Part shown: positions 26,544-34,848 of the stretch, piece by piece
Layout: each line of letters starts with the position of its first letter
Position numbering within the stretch: position 1 is the stretch's first letter
DNA from: Peptoniphilus asaccharolyticus DSM 20463
Lineage (GTDB): Bacteria > Bacillota > Clostridia > Tissierellales > Peptoniphilaceae
Length of the DNA stretch: 64,000 bases
Direction of reading: 5' to 3'
Assembly (NCBI RefSeq): GCF_900176115.1
Contig: NZ_FWWR01000009.1
Span: forward strand, 868,001 to 932,000
Notes under the pieces: generated by a model
What the model was told of the DNA's origin: nothing
Databases searched by the model: none
What the model saw: the letters and a program-made list of their open reading frames with translations, nothing else
Position numbers and translations under genes: made by a program

Positions 26544-28297
26544 TATTCATAACCTCCACTTATCCCTCTAACTTCACTCTTTAAGCTATCGTCAGACTTT
26601 TTAGTAATAGTCACATGAATAGCAATCCTCCAAGGCTTTGCTTTAGTCTTATTTGAATTTGTGTATTGATGTACCATTTTAGCAAGTGCTTTTTGAGTAA
26701 TATCTTCCCATACAGCACTCTCTGCATCATTGTAGTTATTACAAGCTTTTATGCTAACTACATCGCCCTCAGCTACTGTGCTATTAAGTATTGCAAGTAT
26801 CTTCTTAGCTGCAACATCAGTCTCCTTTACAATTAAAATAAACTCAAGTTTGTTTACTTGTTTAAAAAAGAACCCTATTTTTTCAGAAACTCCACCTTGG
26901 CTATCCTTAGCCACGATTTTTATCGCATGAAGTCCTTTTGAAAGTCTTACAAATTTTTCTTTATCTATAGTTAAGGTGTTCATCTTTCCATCTGTCACAT
27001 TTTCATTAGTTTCAATTACTTTTCCGTCTAAATAAATTACACTTGAAATCTTGTCTTTTTCTAAATCTGAGATAGAGTATTTAAGAGTAAATTCTTTGTC
27101 TTTTATCCCTAAATCTCCATTAGTACCACCTATAATAGGAGGTTGATTACTCCTTGTGAAAGTAAGTTTTCTATAAGTTATTCCTGTTTTGCCATCATCA
27201 GCACGAATTATTATTTCATTTTTTCTTCCAAGTTCAAGAGTAGCAAGCTTTTCAGTTGAAATAGTAACGCTCTGTTCTTCATTCTGAGCGTTTGAAATAT
27301 TTTTTATTTCCTCTCCATTTAAAGTCACGATTACAGATACTGAGTCATTATTACTATCTTTTACTGTGAAAGTTTCTGTAAATGCAGTATTTTTATTTCC
27401 TAAATCTCTATCCTCTCCACTGATTATTGGCGCTGAGTTTGATTTATAGAAAGTGTATGTCCTCTCTGTAGTTGCTTTAGTATCTGTAGCCACAATTCTT
27501 ATTGTGTGCTTTCCAAGGTTAAATCCTGATAAGTCAACTCTATATATATTCTTGATTCCACTTGTAATGCTTTTTGCACTGACTTTTTTAACAGTATCTT
27601 CATAGATGTCTACTTTTAATGCATCTCCACTATCCATGTCTGTTACGATATATTCAATGTCGAAGTTTTCTGTTTTAGAACCTAAATCTAAATTAGAACC
27701 TGAAACGCTCGGCGCTTGATTATCAATGCCTTTATATACATACCAATAATCACCGCTAACACCATCTTTAGGATAAGCATTAGCATTAGTAGATTTAACA
27801 TCTCCAAGATAAGAACCTTTTGAAGTAGTTATTTTTTCTTTAAGATAATAAACTATACCTATTATTTCACTAAAATTTTCCCATTCTCCGTCTATTTTAG
27901 TTGATTTACCATGTTGTATATCACTGTCGCGAGCTTCAATTCTATAATTAGATTTAGAGTAAGTAGCAGTTGCGCCGCCGTTTCCTCCGTGTCCTCCAAA
28001 CTCTAAAAAATCAGCCCCTCTTGGGAGTGTATCTCCCCTCAACCATTCAACGTTCGAAACTAGGTATCCTCTAAATGATTTTTTTATTGCAGGACTTTCT
28101 TTATAAGTGATATTCTCATTATATGGGTCTCTACTAAGCCAATCACCAAAATAACAAATTTTTCCATTCGTATATCCTATCCCGACAATCTTAGGTGTTA
28201 ATGGATTGACAAATCTTAATGTCTTTACCCCAAGATTTTCTTCAACATATCCCCTATCTACAACTTTTCTATACTTCCCCCATAAATGATTTACCAT
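26543..28297 (-). CDS. Phage tail fibre / receptor-type protein with Ig-like repeats
   Basis: 584 residues. After an N-terminal region with a Gly-rich stretch (FLEFGGHGGNGGATATY, about 98-114), three repeats of roughly 95 residues follow. Each starts P.(V/I)(S/G)G.N.DLG.K (about 193, 290 and 388), is beta-rich and reads like bacterial Ig domains (e.g. TFTVKDSNNDSVSVIVTLNG). The C-terminus (VTKKSDDSLKSEVRG) may attach the next proteins. It is placed last among tail genes, where host-binding proteins lie. No chaperone-type fibre motif is seen. Confidence 0.65.
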   Translation of the reverse strand: MVNHLWGKYRKVVDRGYVEENLGVKTLRFVNPLTPKIVGIGYTNGKICYFGDWLSRDPYNENITYKESPAIKKSFRGYLVSNVEWLRGDTLPRGADFLEFGGHGGNGGATATYSKSNYRIEARDSDIQHGKSTKIDGEWENFSEIIGIVYYLKEKITTSKGSYLGDVKSTNANAYPKDGVSGDYWYVYKGIDNQAPSVSGSNLDLGSKTENFDIEYIVTDMDSGDALKVDIYEDTVKKVSAKSITSGIKNIYRVDLSGFNLGKHTIRIVATDTKATTERTYTFYKSNSAPIISGEDRDLGNKNTAFTETFTVKDSNNDSVSVIVTLNGEEIKNISNAQNEEQSVTISTEKLATLELGRKNEIIIRADDGKTGITYRKLTFTRSNQPPIIGGTNGDLGIKDKEFTLKYSISDLEKDKISSVIYLDGKVIETNENVTDGKMNTLTIDKEKFVRLSKGLHAIKIVAKDSQGGVSEKIGFFFKQVNKLEFILIVKETDVAAKKILAILNSTVAEGDVVSIKACNNYNDAESAVWEDITQKALAKMVHQYTNSNKTKAKPWRIAIHVTITKKSDDSLKSEVRGISGGYE

Positions 28298-28345
28298 CTA
28301 ATCACTCCTTCCATTAAAAAAGACAAGTCTTCAAACTTGTCTATG

Positions 28346-28480
28346 TTTACTATATATTTAATTGTGGTATAATTTAATTAAAGAGGACACCGTTAATACT
28401 TTACAGTACAAGCGACGGTAGCCCTAAAGGATATTTTTATTTTAATACCACTTGTAGTGCTAGTACAGGTGGTATTTTTA
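28346..28480 (+). ncRNA. Antisense RNA opposite the holin-like toxin
   Basis: A plus-strand promoter TTTACT (28346-28351), 16 bases, TATAAT (28368-28373) starts an RNA near 28380. It ends at a terminator stem AATACCAC/GTGGTATT (28444-28476) with a T run. The only gene next to it is the 27-residue toxin on the opposite strand, whose mRNA 3' end would overlap this RNA. That is the TxpA/RatA-type arrangement. Confidence 0.65.
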
Positions 28481-28484
28481 TGTC

Positions 28485-28568
28485 CTAATTCTTTTTAACA
28501 AGCGTTAGGATGGCTATTATAAGTGTTGTAATCTTAATCAATAAAGATAAGATTTCATAATCACTCAT
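28485..28568 (-). CDS. Holin-like type I toxin peptide
   Basis: 27 residues: MSDYEILSLLIKITTLIIAI then LTLVKKN, with GGGAGGTG before the ATG. One membrane helix with a short charged end matches the putative holin-like toxins of Firmicutes (relatives start M..YE.L.L.I...TL). Such peptides damage the membrane and are held down by an antisense RNA. One is seen on the opposite strand, 28380-28480. Confidence 0.65.
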   Translation of the reverse strand: MSDYEILSLLIKITTLIIAILTLVKKN

Positions 28569-28681
28569 AACGCACCTCCCAAATTTTATATTGGGCGACC
28601 ATCTGTATGTCCTCATTCATATTATACTCATTTTAAATTTACATATCAATAAAGCAACCCCTAAGGATTGCCTTAAATTAA

Positions 28682-29062
28682 CTATTTAATTATCTTATTT
28701 TCAACAAAACTTTTAAAAGCTTCCTTGCTTATTTCTCCACTTGCTACTTCAAGACCAAGTTTAATAATATCTAAATTACTCATTATGTGATTTATTTCAT
28801 TTATTTCTAATAAATATAGTAAAATCATAACTCCAATTCTCTTATTACCATCAATAAAACAATGATTTTTAATTAAAGAATAAGAAACTTGTATAATCTT
28901 ATCAATTATAGTTGGATAAAGTTCAATGCCTTCATAAGTTTGAAAAACACTTTCAATAGAAGATTTTAATAAGTTCATTTCTCTTATGCCTTTTGAACCA
29001 CCATATCTAAATATAAGCTTCTCTTGAAGTTTTATTACCTCATCTACACTTACATATTTCAT
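28682..29062 (-). CDS. Doc-family toxin (Fic domain)
   Basis: 126 residues. The Fic motif is KNHCFIDGNKRIGVMILLYL (about 69-88), the Doc version of HxFxDGNKR, preceded by GGSKGIREMNLLKSSIES. Doc phosphorylates EF-Tu and stops translation. It overlaps the upstream RelB-like antitoxin by 4 bases. All active-site residues are present. Confidence 0.9.
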   Translation of the reverse strand: MKYVSVDEVIKLQEKLIFRYGGSKGIREMNLLKSSIESVFQTYEGIELYPTIIDKIIQVSYSLIKNHCFIDGNKRIGVMILLYLLEINEINHIMSNLDIIKLGLEVASGEISKEAFKSFVENKIIK

Positions 29063-29283
29063 TTAGCGAGTTCCTTAAAAGCTTCATCATATTTGTTCAT
29101 AATTCTATCTTCAATGCTACTATTTTCAATTGATAAACTAAGTGGTAAAGCATTATGCCTAATAGATTGTTTTATGAACATGTTGATTGCAACGGACACG
29201 TTCATTCCAAGTTCTGAAACTAAATCACTGAATACATCTTTATCTTTATCATCAACACTAATCGTCAAATTAACCTTACTCAT
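29059..29283 (-). CDS. RelB/DinJ-type antitoxin paired with Doc
   Basis: 74 residues starting at MSKVNLTISVDD, because GAGGTG lies 6 bases before that ATG; the frame is open 13 codons further without support. RHH domain (KVNLTISVDDKDKDVFSDLV, GMNVSVAINMFIKQSI) and a flexible acidic C-terminus (NKYDEAFKELAK). Doc is usually paired with Phd; here the partner is RelB-like. Confidence 0.85.
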   Translation of the reverse strand: MSKVNLTISVDDKDKDVFSDLVSELGMNVSVAINMFIKQSIRHNALPLSLSIENSSIEDRIMNKYDEAFKELAK

Positions 29284-29357
29284 ATAATCACCTCTTATGG
29301 GTATTATACGCTTATCACACAATAATTACAATGTATTACACATGTCTACAAATGAAT

Positions 29358-29807
29358 TTATACACTTAGAACCCCTCTATCTTCGTCATAATATCCATCT
29401 AAAATTAATATATTATCTCCCAAATCCTTAAGAGTAGCTACAAACTGAATAGCTAAAAAACCATTTAGGATTGCTCCGTCACTTGCATCACCCTTTAAAG
29501 TCAGTGCTAAAATTCTTTCATTTACCCAATTTTTCCACTTATAAAGCAAGTCGACTCCAACATCAACGTTGCCTAAATTCCTTGCACTAAGAGGTAAACC
29601 CTCTTGAATAACCTCTCCAAAACATGGCTCTAAAGTTACAATCTTGTTGCCTTTGTTGTCCGTACCCCTCTCAACTAGAGAAAAAGTCCAAGGATTCTCA
29701 ACGATTTCATCATCAAACTCTGTCATTGTGTACGTTGCATTGTTTATGTCCTCTTGTTTTGTCGGTATCCCAAAATAAGGATTCTCTTTTAAATCAATGT
29801 TTGCCAT
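29358..29807 (-). CDS. Phage structural protein, distal tail region
   Basis: 149 residues, no certain family. Its position between the YmfQ-like protein and the tail fibre suggests a tail-fibre connector or fibre-associated protein. Overlaps the upstream gene by 14 bases. Confidence 0.5.
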   Translation of the reverse strand: MANIDLKENPYFGIPTKQEDINNATYTMTEFDDEIVENPWTFSLVERGTDNKGNKIVTLEPCFGEVIQEGLPLSARNLGNVDVGVDLLYKWKNWVNERILALTLKGDASDGAILNGFLAIQFVATLKDLGDNILILDGYYDEDRGVLSV

Positions 29808-30102
29808 TTAGCACCTCGTTTTCTACTCTAATTTCAATAACTGCAATAAAACCCTCTCTGGTATTTTTTATAATCTCCATATCTTGTGTTTGTAAAATAT
29901 CTCCATCTTTGTCTATAATTTCAACCTTAGTTACCGTTCCTTTTTGAACAGAGAGACTAACAAACACCTTTACAATATTCTCATTAACTGTCTTTTTTAT
30001 AATATTACCTGCGCTTTTTACTCCATCAATATATATGTTTGCACTAGATATATCTTCATGCAGTTTCTTAGCACGTTTACTAAGTTGCTCAACCGGTATC
30101 AT
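29794..30102 (-). CDS. Hypothetical phage tail protein
   Basis: 102 residues with an N-terminal helical segment (EQLSKRAKKLHEDISSANIY) and a beta-rich C-terminus. Overlaps both neighbours slightly, so it belongs to the same tail operon. Confidence 0.5.
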   Translation of the reverse strand: MIPVEQLSKRAKKLHEDISSANIYIDGVKSAGNIIKKTVNENIVKVFVSLSVQKGTVTKVEIIDKDGDILQTQDMEIIKNTREGFIAVIEIRVENEVLNGKH

Positions 30103-30851
30103 TTATTCACTACACCCCCTGATTTAATCTCATTAACTCTAACTTGTCTATTATTTCTAATATTAGAACCGTTAGACACTTTAATAACATCACTAAATTT
30201 CTTACCTTTATATGCCTGATTTGGCACTCTGCCACACGGCGGTTCACTTACCATCCAGTATTTAGATTTGTATACGTCTGTTTTTTCTTTGTAGATGAAT
30301 TTATCTAATCTATACAATCTAAAGGTTAATAGTAAATTGGCTGGAATTATTTTTCTTAGTTCATTTCCAAGCCATGGTACGTCAAATACACCTCTCTGTA
30401 TCTTTAATTCAAAAATTAATTCATAGTCATTATAAGCAAACTCTATCTCATGTTTCCCATTCCCTATAGCAGAATCTAACCACTTTAATAAGGTTCTATG
30501 AGTCCATTTTATTTTTCTATTCCATAATAAATAAACTCTCTTCCTTCGTTCATTTAAGCTAATATCATTATCAGATGAAATCCCTAACATCCTCTCATAT
30601 CTTAAAATCCCATATTCGCTAGCTTGTAAAATAAACCTATCCGCATACGTTTTTAATACTCTTCTAGCTAAAAAATCAAATTCTAAGTCTTCACTGTCAG
30701 TCCATTCTATCCAGTCAGAAGACTTAGCAATAGTTTCATAGTCATTATACTTAGCTAAATCTACTTTTCTTGCTACCTCAAGTTCTCTTCCTGAAAAATC
30801 TTCTTCTGTATCAAAATACCATATCTTTTCAAAGCTTCTCTTATCCTCCAT
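30099..30851 (-). CDS. DUF2313/YmfQ-like tail protein
   Basis: 250 residues. The middle carries ERMLGISSDNDISLNERRKR, the usual signature of YmfQ/YqbT-type phage baseplate proteins, and KIIPANLLLTFRLYR further on. It follows the gp47-like baseplate protein, as in PBSX and Mu-like tails. Overlaps it by 11 bases. Confidence 0.75.
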   Translation of the reverse strand: MEDKRSFEKIWYFDTEEDFSGRELEVARKVDLAKYNDYETIAKSSDWIEWTDSEDLEFDFLARRVLKTYADRFILQASEYGILRYERMLGISSDNDISLNERRKRVYLLWNRKIKWTHRTLLKWLDSAIGNGKHEIEFAYNDYELIFELKIQRGVFDVPWLGNELRKIIPANLLLTFRLYRLDKFIYKEKTDVYKSKYWMVSEPPCGRVPNQAYKGKKFSDVIKVSNGSNIRNNRQVRVNEIKSGGVVNK

Positions 30852-31941
30852 TAACTATCACCGCATTTAAAAATGGAATCTCAGCTTCACCCAAAATTCC
30901 ATTACGTTCATATTCATTTAGTTTTGTATCTAAAACATCAATCACACCATCTACATCTAAAATCAAAGACTCTAGTTTAGAGATTCTTACTATTGTAGAT
31001 TTTTCTTTTTCCCATTCTTTTCTTAGCTGTAAAAAATAAGGCTCTAAAGCACTTTTTATTTTTTCAGAAATCCCATCAGATAAAACATCATCTCTAAGTG
31101 TCAATTTTAAAGATAAATTTAATTCTTTTTTGTTAGCTCCTCCAACAGTGACTAGATGCCCTATAGGTGCAAGTCCGTATCCTAATTGATGATGTGCAAC
31201 CGGATCTAAAAGTTCTTGAACTTTTCCAATTAACTCTCTAGACGGAGAATTAAACTTAGAATCTGTAAAGACTATCTTAACTGTTCCTCCACCATTCCAT
31301 ACCGGATATACTTTAACCCCTCCAACACCTTCTATTGCATGGCACCAATCAAGATACTGATCTATATTGCCGCCATACGCATTAGTTTTTATGTGCCTAA
31401 AATATCTCTCCCTAAAATCCTCAGTATCTTCCTCTTCTTCTCCAGGCTTAATAACACTAACTATATAAGCATGTTTGAGATTTCTAATAGTATCTATTGG
31501 TATTAACTTTCCATGTGGGATATTCCCTACTTCTCCATATTCTTCACACACAAGCTCATAATAAAATTTTCCACTTCTTTCTTCTAAAAAGTTAGTTGCC
31601 ATAAAATTGATATTATCAAAATTAAACCTAGCGTTTATTGGTAATTTAATGTCAAATTCACCCTTAACAATAGCTTGTGTTGACGGAAATGGCTTAAGTG
31701 CTCTATCTCTTGCAATAGCTATAAGGCTAGTCCTATCAGCGGTATCACCAAACATATTCTTTAATATATAATCAAGTTCCATGTATATCAAAGAAAGCTC
31801 TATAGAACCAGGTGCCATTGCATCATAAATTATAGAACCCTCTCGCTTATCTCTAGAATTGTCAACTCTAGATAACATTCTATTCAAAAGAAAATCAGCA
31901 GAGAATTCGTCAAATTGTGCATTATACTCCATCTGTGCCAT
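30841..31941 (-). CDS. Baseplate J / gp47-like protein
   Basis: 366 residues. Features of the gpJ/XkdT family: DKREGSIIYDAMAPGSIELS near the N-terminus, EEDTEDFRERYFRHIKTNAY and WCHAIEGVGGVKVYPVWNGG in the middle. It forms the edge of the baseplate in contractile tails. Confidence 0.88.
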   Translation of the reverse strand: MAQMEYNAQFDEFSADFLLNRMLSRVDNSRDKREGSIIYDAMAPGSIELSLIYMELDYILKNMFGDTADRTSLIAIARDRALKPFPSTQAIVKGEFDIKLPINARFNFDNINFMATNFLEERSGKFYYELVCEEYGEVGNIPHGKLIPIDTIRNLKHAYIVSVIKPGEEEEDTEDFRERYFRHIKTNAYGGNIDQYLDWCHAIEGVGGVKVYPVWNGGGTVKIVFTDSKFNSPSRELIGKVQELLDPVAHHQLGYGLAPIGHLVTVGGANKKELNLSLKLTLRDDVLSDGISEKIKSALEPYFLQLRKEWEKEKSTIVRISKLESLILDVDGVIDVLDTKLNEYERNGILGEAEIPFLNAVIVNGG

Positions 31942-31952
31942 TTAATCACCCC

Positions 31953-32387
31953 CTAATCAATGTTGTCATAATCAAACTTCCAATCATTAGTTATTTCAAT
32001 ATCTCCGTAAATAGAATTAACAACAAAACTAATTGACAGATTATCTTTATAAGATTTTTCTTTTATATACTTAAAATCAGTAACAGAATTTATCCTATCA
32101 TCTCTAATAAGACATTCCTCTATTCTCCTTATAAGTTCAACATAAGCAAAATTTTTAGGCTTTCCAAATAGATCTTGTAATTCAATTCCAAATGTAGGGT
32201 AGATTAAATGCACTCCGTATTCAGTATTTAGATTTTTATAAATCATTTGTTTTAACGCTTCTTTTCCGTCTATATTTCCGTAAATTCTTTTAGAATTAAC
32301 ATGCATTCTATAAGTCTTTGTAGCAGATATTTTTTCTTCTATCCCTAGTTTCATAGCTAAATTAATATCATTTTGTTCAGGAATCAT
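31953..32387 (-). CDS. Baseplate wedge protein, DUF2634/gp25-like (XkdS)
   Basis: 144 residues. The motif KQMIYKNLNTEYGVHLIYPT ... FGIELQDLFGK ... RRIEECLIRDDRINSV is typical of XkdS/gp25-like wedge proteins. Lies between DUF2577 and gp47 genes, as in PBSX. Confidence 0.82.
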   Translation of the reverse strand: MIPEQNDINLAMKLGIEEKISATKTYRMHVNSKRIYGNIDGKEALKQMIYKNLNTEYGVHLIYPTFGIELQDLFGKPKNFAYVELIRRIEECLIRDDRINSVTDFKYIKEKSYKDNLSISFVVNSIYGDIEITNDWKFDYDNID

Positions 32388-32391
32388 AAAA

Positions 32392-32847
32392 TCACTTCCT
32401 TATACCTTTATCATGTTTGATTTCTATTATTTCTCCCTCAAATAATTCAATAGTACCTTCTGTTACCAAAGTTGTAGAGCCATCTGAACAATTACCTTTC
32501 AGTTTGCACTTAACATTACCTTTTAACTTATGAGTTCCATCAAAGTAATAATCTTCACCATTTGAACCTTGTGGACTTGATGCTTCATACATGTAATACC
32601 ACACTTGTCCTTCCTGGTTAGATTGAAAAACAAAATAATGTCCTACTTCTTCTTCTGTAAACTTCCTATATCTAGGGACCACAAGAAATTCCTCTTTTAA
32701 TTCCACATCATCATCTCTTTTAAATGTAAGAGGTTCTAAAGATTCAAGTTTAGCATGCACTAAATTAGAAAAAGTAAGCGTTGATATATAATCTGCAGCT
32801 ATTTTAGAAATTACATTTTTTAATTTATTAATATCAAACTCACTCAT
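32392..32847 (-). CDS. DUF2577-like phage protein (XkdR)
   Basis: 151 residues. The opening runs TLTFSNLVHAKLESLEPLTF, then KEEFLVVPRYRKFTEEEVGH; a PLTFKRDD.. pattern is common to XkdR. Beta-rich OB-like fold expected, part of the baseplate hub spike complex. Confidence 0.72.
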   Translation of the reverse strand: MSEFDINKLKNVISKIAADYISTLTFSNLVHAKLESLEPLTFKRDDDVELKEEFLVVPRYRKFTEEEVGHYFVFQSNQEGQVWYYMYEASSPQGSNGEDYYFDGTHKLKGNVKCKLKGNCSDGSTTLVTEGTIELFEGEIIEIKHDKGIRK

Positions 32848-32851
32848 TTAA

Positions 32852-34261
32852 TCACCCCTTATATCTAAAAGCTCTTGTAAAGTTTTTATTCCTATTCCAT
32901 GCCGTTTGAATAACAGTCTTACCTTTTGTTTGACTAGCTTCAATTACATTTTTACCATCATACATAATAGCCACATGACCCTTGTTCCACATGACATCTC
33001 CAGGCTGTGCTTGCTTAACTGGAATTTCAACAAATCCATATCTCTTAGGATTAGAACTTAATGATGAAGACGTCATTCTATCAGGGAAACGAACTCCATT
33101 TGCCTTGTATGCTTGTATTACAAGACCACTACAATCTACAGCATTAGAATTAGCCGCTCCCCATACATAAGGTTTACCTAGATATTTATCTGCAACTGCT
33201 ACAACTTTACTAGAACCAGAATAACTGCCACCTTTACCCGAAGTAGCTTTTTGTTCTTGTTTTTGATCCAATTTTTGTGGAGATACTTCCGGGCTAATAT
33301 CCTTGTTATAAACTTCTAAATCCATAAAATGATGTTCTTCAGAAAATTTATGTGTTACATAATCCACAAGCATTAAAGAATTTACATCTATATCCCCTAG
33401 CCCAATCATTCTTACTGGCACTAAAGAACCAGCCCTAACATCTAGCCTTCCGATTATATTTTTTAACCTTAATTTTCTATTTTTTCTATTTAAAACTTTT
33501 AACAACTCTTTTGCTTTAGCCTCTATATCTACTTCTTCATTGTTTGTCATATCTGAATATGACAGAAGCCCCCATCTAGCTATTGAATCTTTATCCTCCG
33601 CAGTAGCAGATTTTATTTCTTTATTATTATCATCTAAAAGTTTTAAATGAATTCTATTATAACTATTTGAATTAATAGAAGTTTGATAATTAAAATCTTC
33701 AGTGCAATCATAATCAATCACATCTTTAGTTTTTAAATTTTCTATGTTTTTTAAGCAAATTTTGCCAGCCTTATCAAATAAAACATATAGTTTGCCCGTG
33801 TTCGCAGTTGTCATATCACTTGCAAACTTTAAAATCTCCCAAAACTCTTTATTTATTTCTATCCGTCCTGGGATTTTAAATCCAGTATTGTCAATTTCTC
33901 CAATCTGAAGATTTCTATCTGCACAAATGTTTTTTAATAATTCCCCATAAGTCCAATTTTTATACTGATACGTAGATTTATTTTTTAAATATCTTAATTG
34001 GTCATAACAAGTTGTAGTTATTATTTGTTCTCCAGTTCTAGATTTAGAAAAAACATAGCCATAGAAAAAAACTTCTCCATCTATATAAAAAGCTATTGGA
34101 TTACCTTCTTGATAATCTAAATACTTATCTTTAACTATATTGCAAATCATTTTGCCCGGTTCTCCATTTCTTGCCCATGTTACTTGAATTTCACCCTCGA
34201 TTAAAACTTCCTGAACCTTTCCTTGATTATCAATTATTACTTTAAATCTATTCGATTTCAT
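32852..34261 (-). CDS. Tail hub protein (XkdQ-like) with C-terminal NlpC/P60 peptidase
   Basis: 469 residues. The N-terminal two thirds resemble XkdQ/gpD-type hub proteins (EGEIQVTWARNGEPGKMICN, GRLDVRAGSLVPVRMIG). From about residue 357 an NlpC/P60 domain follows: YLGKPYVWGAANSNAVDCSG with the Cys nucleophile, and NKGHVAIMYDGKNVIEAS with the His. The peptidase would locally open peptidoglycan during injection. Overlaps the upstream gene by 4 bases. Confidence 0.85.
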   Translation of the reverse strand: MKSNRFKVIIDNQGKVQEVLIEGEIQVTWARNGEPGKMICNIVKDKYLDYQEGNPIAFYIDGEVFFYGYVFSKSRTGEQIITTTCYDQLRYLKNKSTYQYKNWTYGELLKNICADRNLQIGEIDNTGFKIPGRIEINKEFWEILKFASDMTTANTGKLYVLFDKAGKICLKNIENLKTKDVIDYDCTEDFNYQTSINSNSYNRIHLKLLDDNNKEIKSATAEDKDSIARWGLLSYSDMTNNEEVDIEAKAKELLKVLNRKNRKLRLKNIIGRLDVRAGSLVPVRMIGLGDIDVNSLMLVDYVTHKFSEEHHFMDLEVYNKDISPEVSPQKLDQKQEQKATSGKGGSYSGSSKVVAVADKYLGKPYVWGAANSNAVDCSGLVIQAYKANGVRFPDRMTSSSLSSNPKRYGFVEIPVKQAQPGDVMWNKGHVAIMYDGKNVIEASQTKGKTVIQTAWNRNKNFTRAFRYKG

Positions 34262-34848
34262 CTTTTTACACCTATTACAGTATCTAAAAACTTAAATACA
34301 TTTTCTTTAAGACCATGAATCACATTAGATGCCAAACTACTATCAAATTTATTGCTAGCTTTCATTTGAACATTACCTTCACTAGCTTCTAATTTTGAAT
34401 TTTTATCAGCATTTACATTTATTATCTTTGTTTTAAGAGGAATATACTGCTTTAAAAATATAGAAACAATTAAATCCATACCATTTTCTGCATCTTCTAA
34501 TATTTCATAATCCTCTAAAGAAACTGCTTTATTTATTGAATCATTAAGATTATTTTGATACTTACTTCTGAGAATTTTAAATTGAAATGTCTTTTTTTCA
34601 ACTTTTAATCTTTCAAGTTTATTTAATACAGAGTGAGGGCTAATAAATTCTTTTACAGATGGAAACTCTTCACTCGGAATTCTACATTCAAAATTAAACT
34701 CTGTTAATCCTGGTTTCTTCAATAAATTTAATTCTTCACCATTTAACAGAGTTATAACCTTATTTTTATTTTTTATTTTTGTATTTATTTTTGATGGAGT
34801 TATAGGGAGCAATAAATCGTCTATATAAAAGTCATACCCTTTATTCAT
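34258..34848 (-). CDS. XkdP-like baseplate protein without LysM
   Basis: 196 residues. N-terminus YDFYIDDLLLPITPSKINTK resembles XkdP/YqbP, which usually end in a LysM domain. No LysM is visible here; the C-terminus is short and polar. Sits between tape measure and hub genes. Confidence 0.65.
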   Translation of the reverse strand: MNKGYDFYIDDLLLPITPSKINTKIKNKNKVITLLNGEELNLLKKPGLTEFNFECRIPSEEFPSVKEFISPHSVLNKLERLKVEKKTFQFKILRSKYQNNLNDSINKAVSLEDYEILEDAENGMDLIVSIFLKQYIPLKTKIINVNADKNSKLEASEGNVQMKASNKFDSSLASNVIHGLKENVFKFLDTVIGVKR

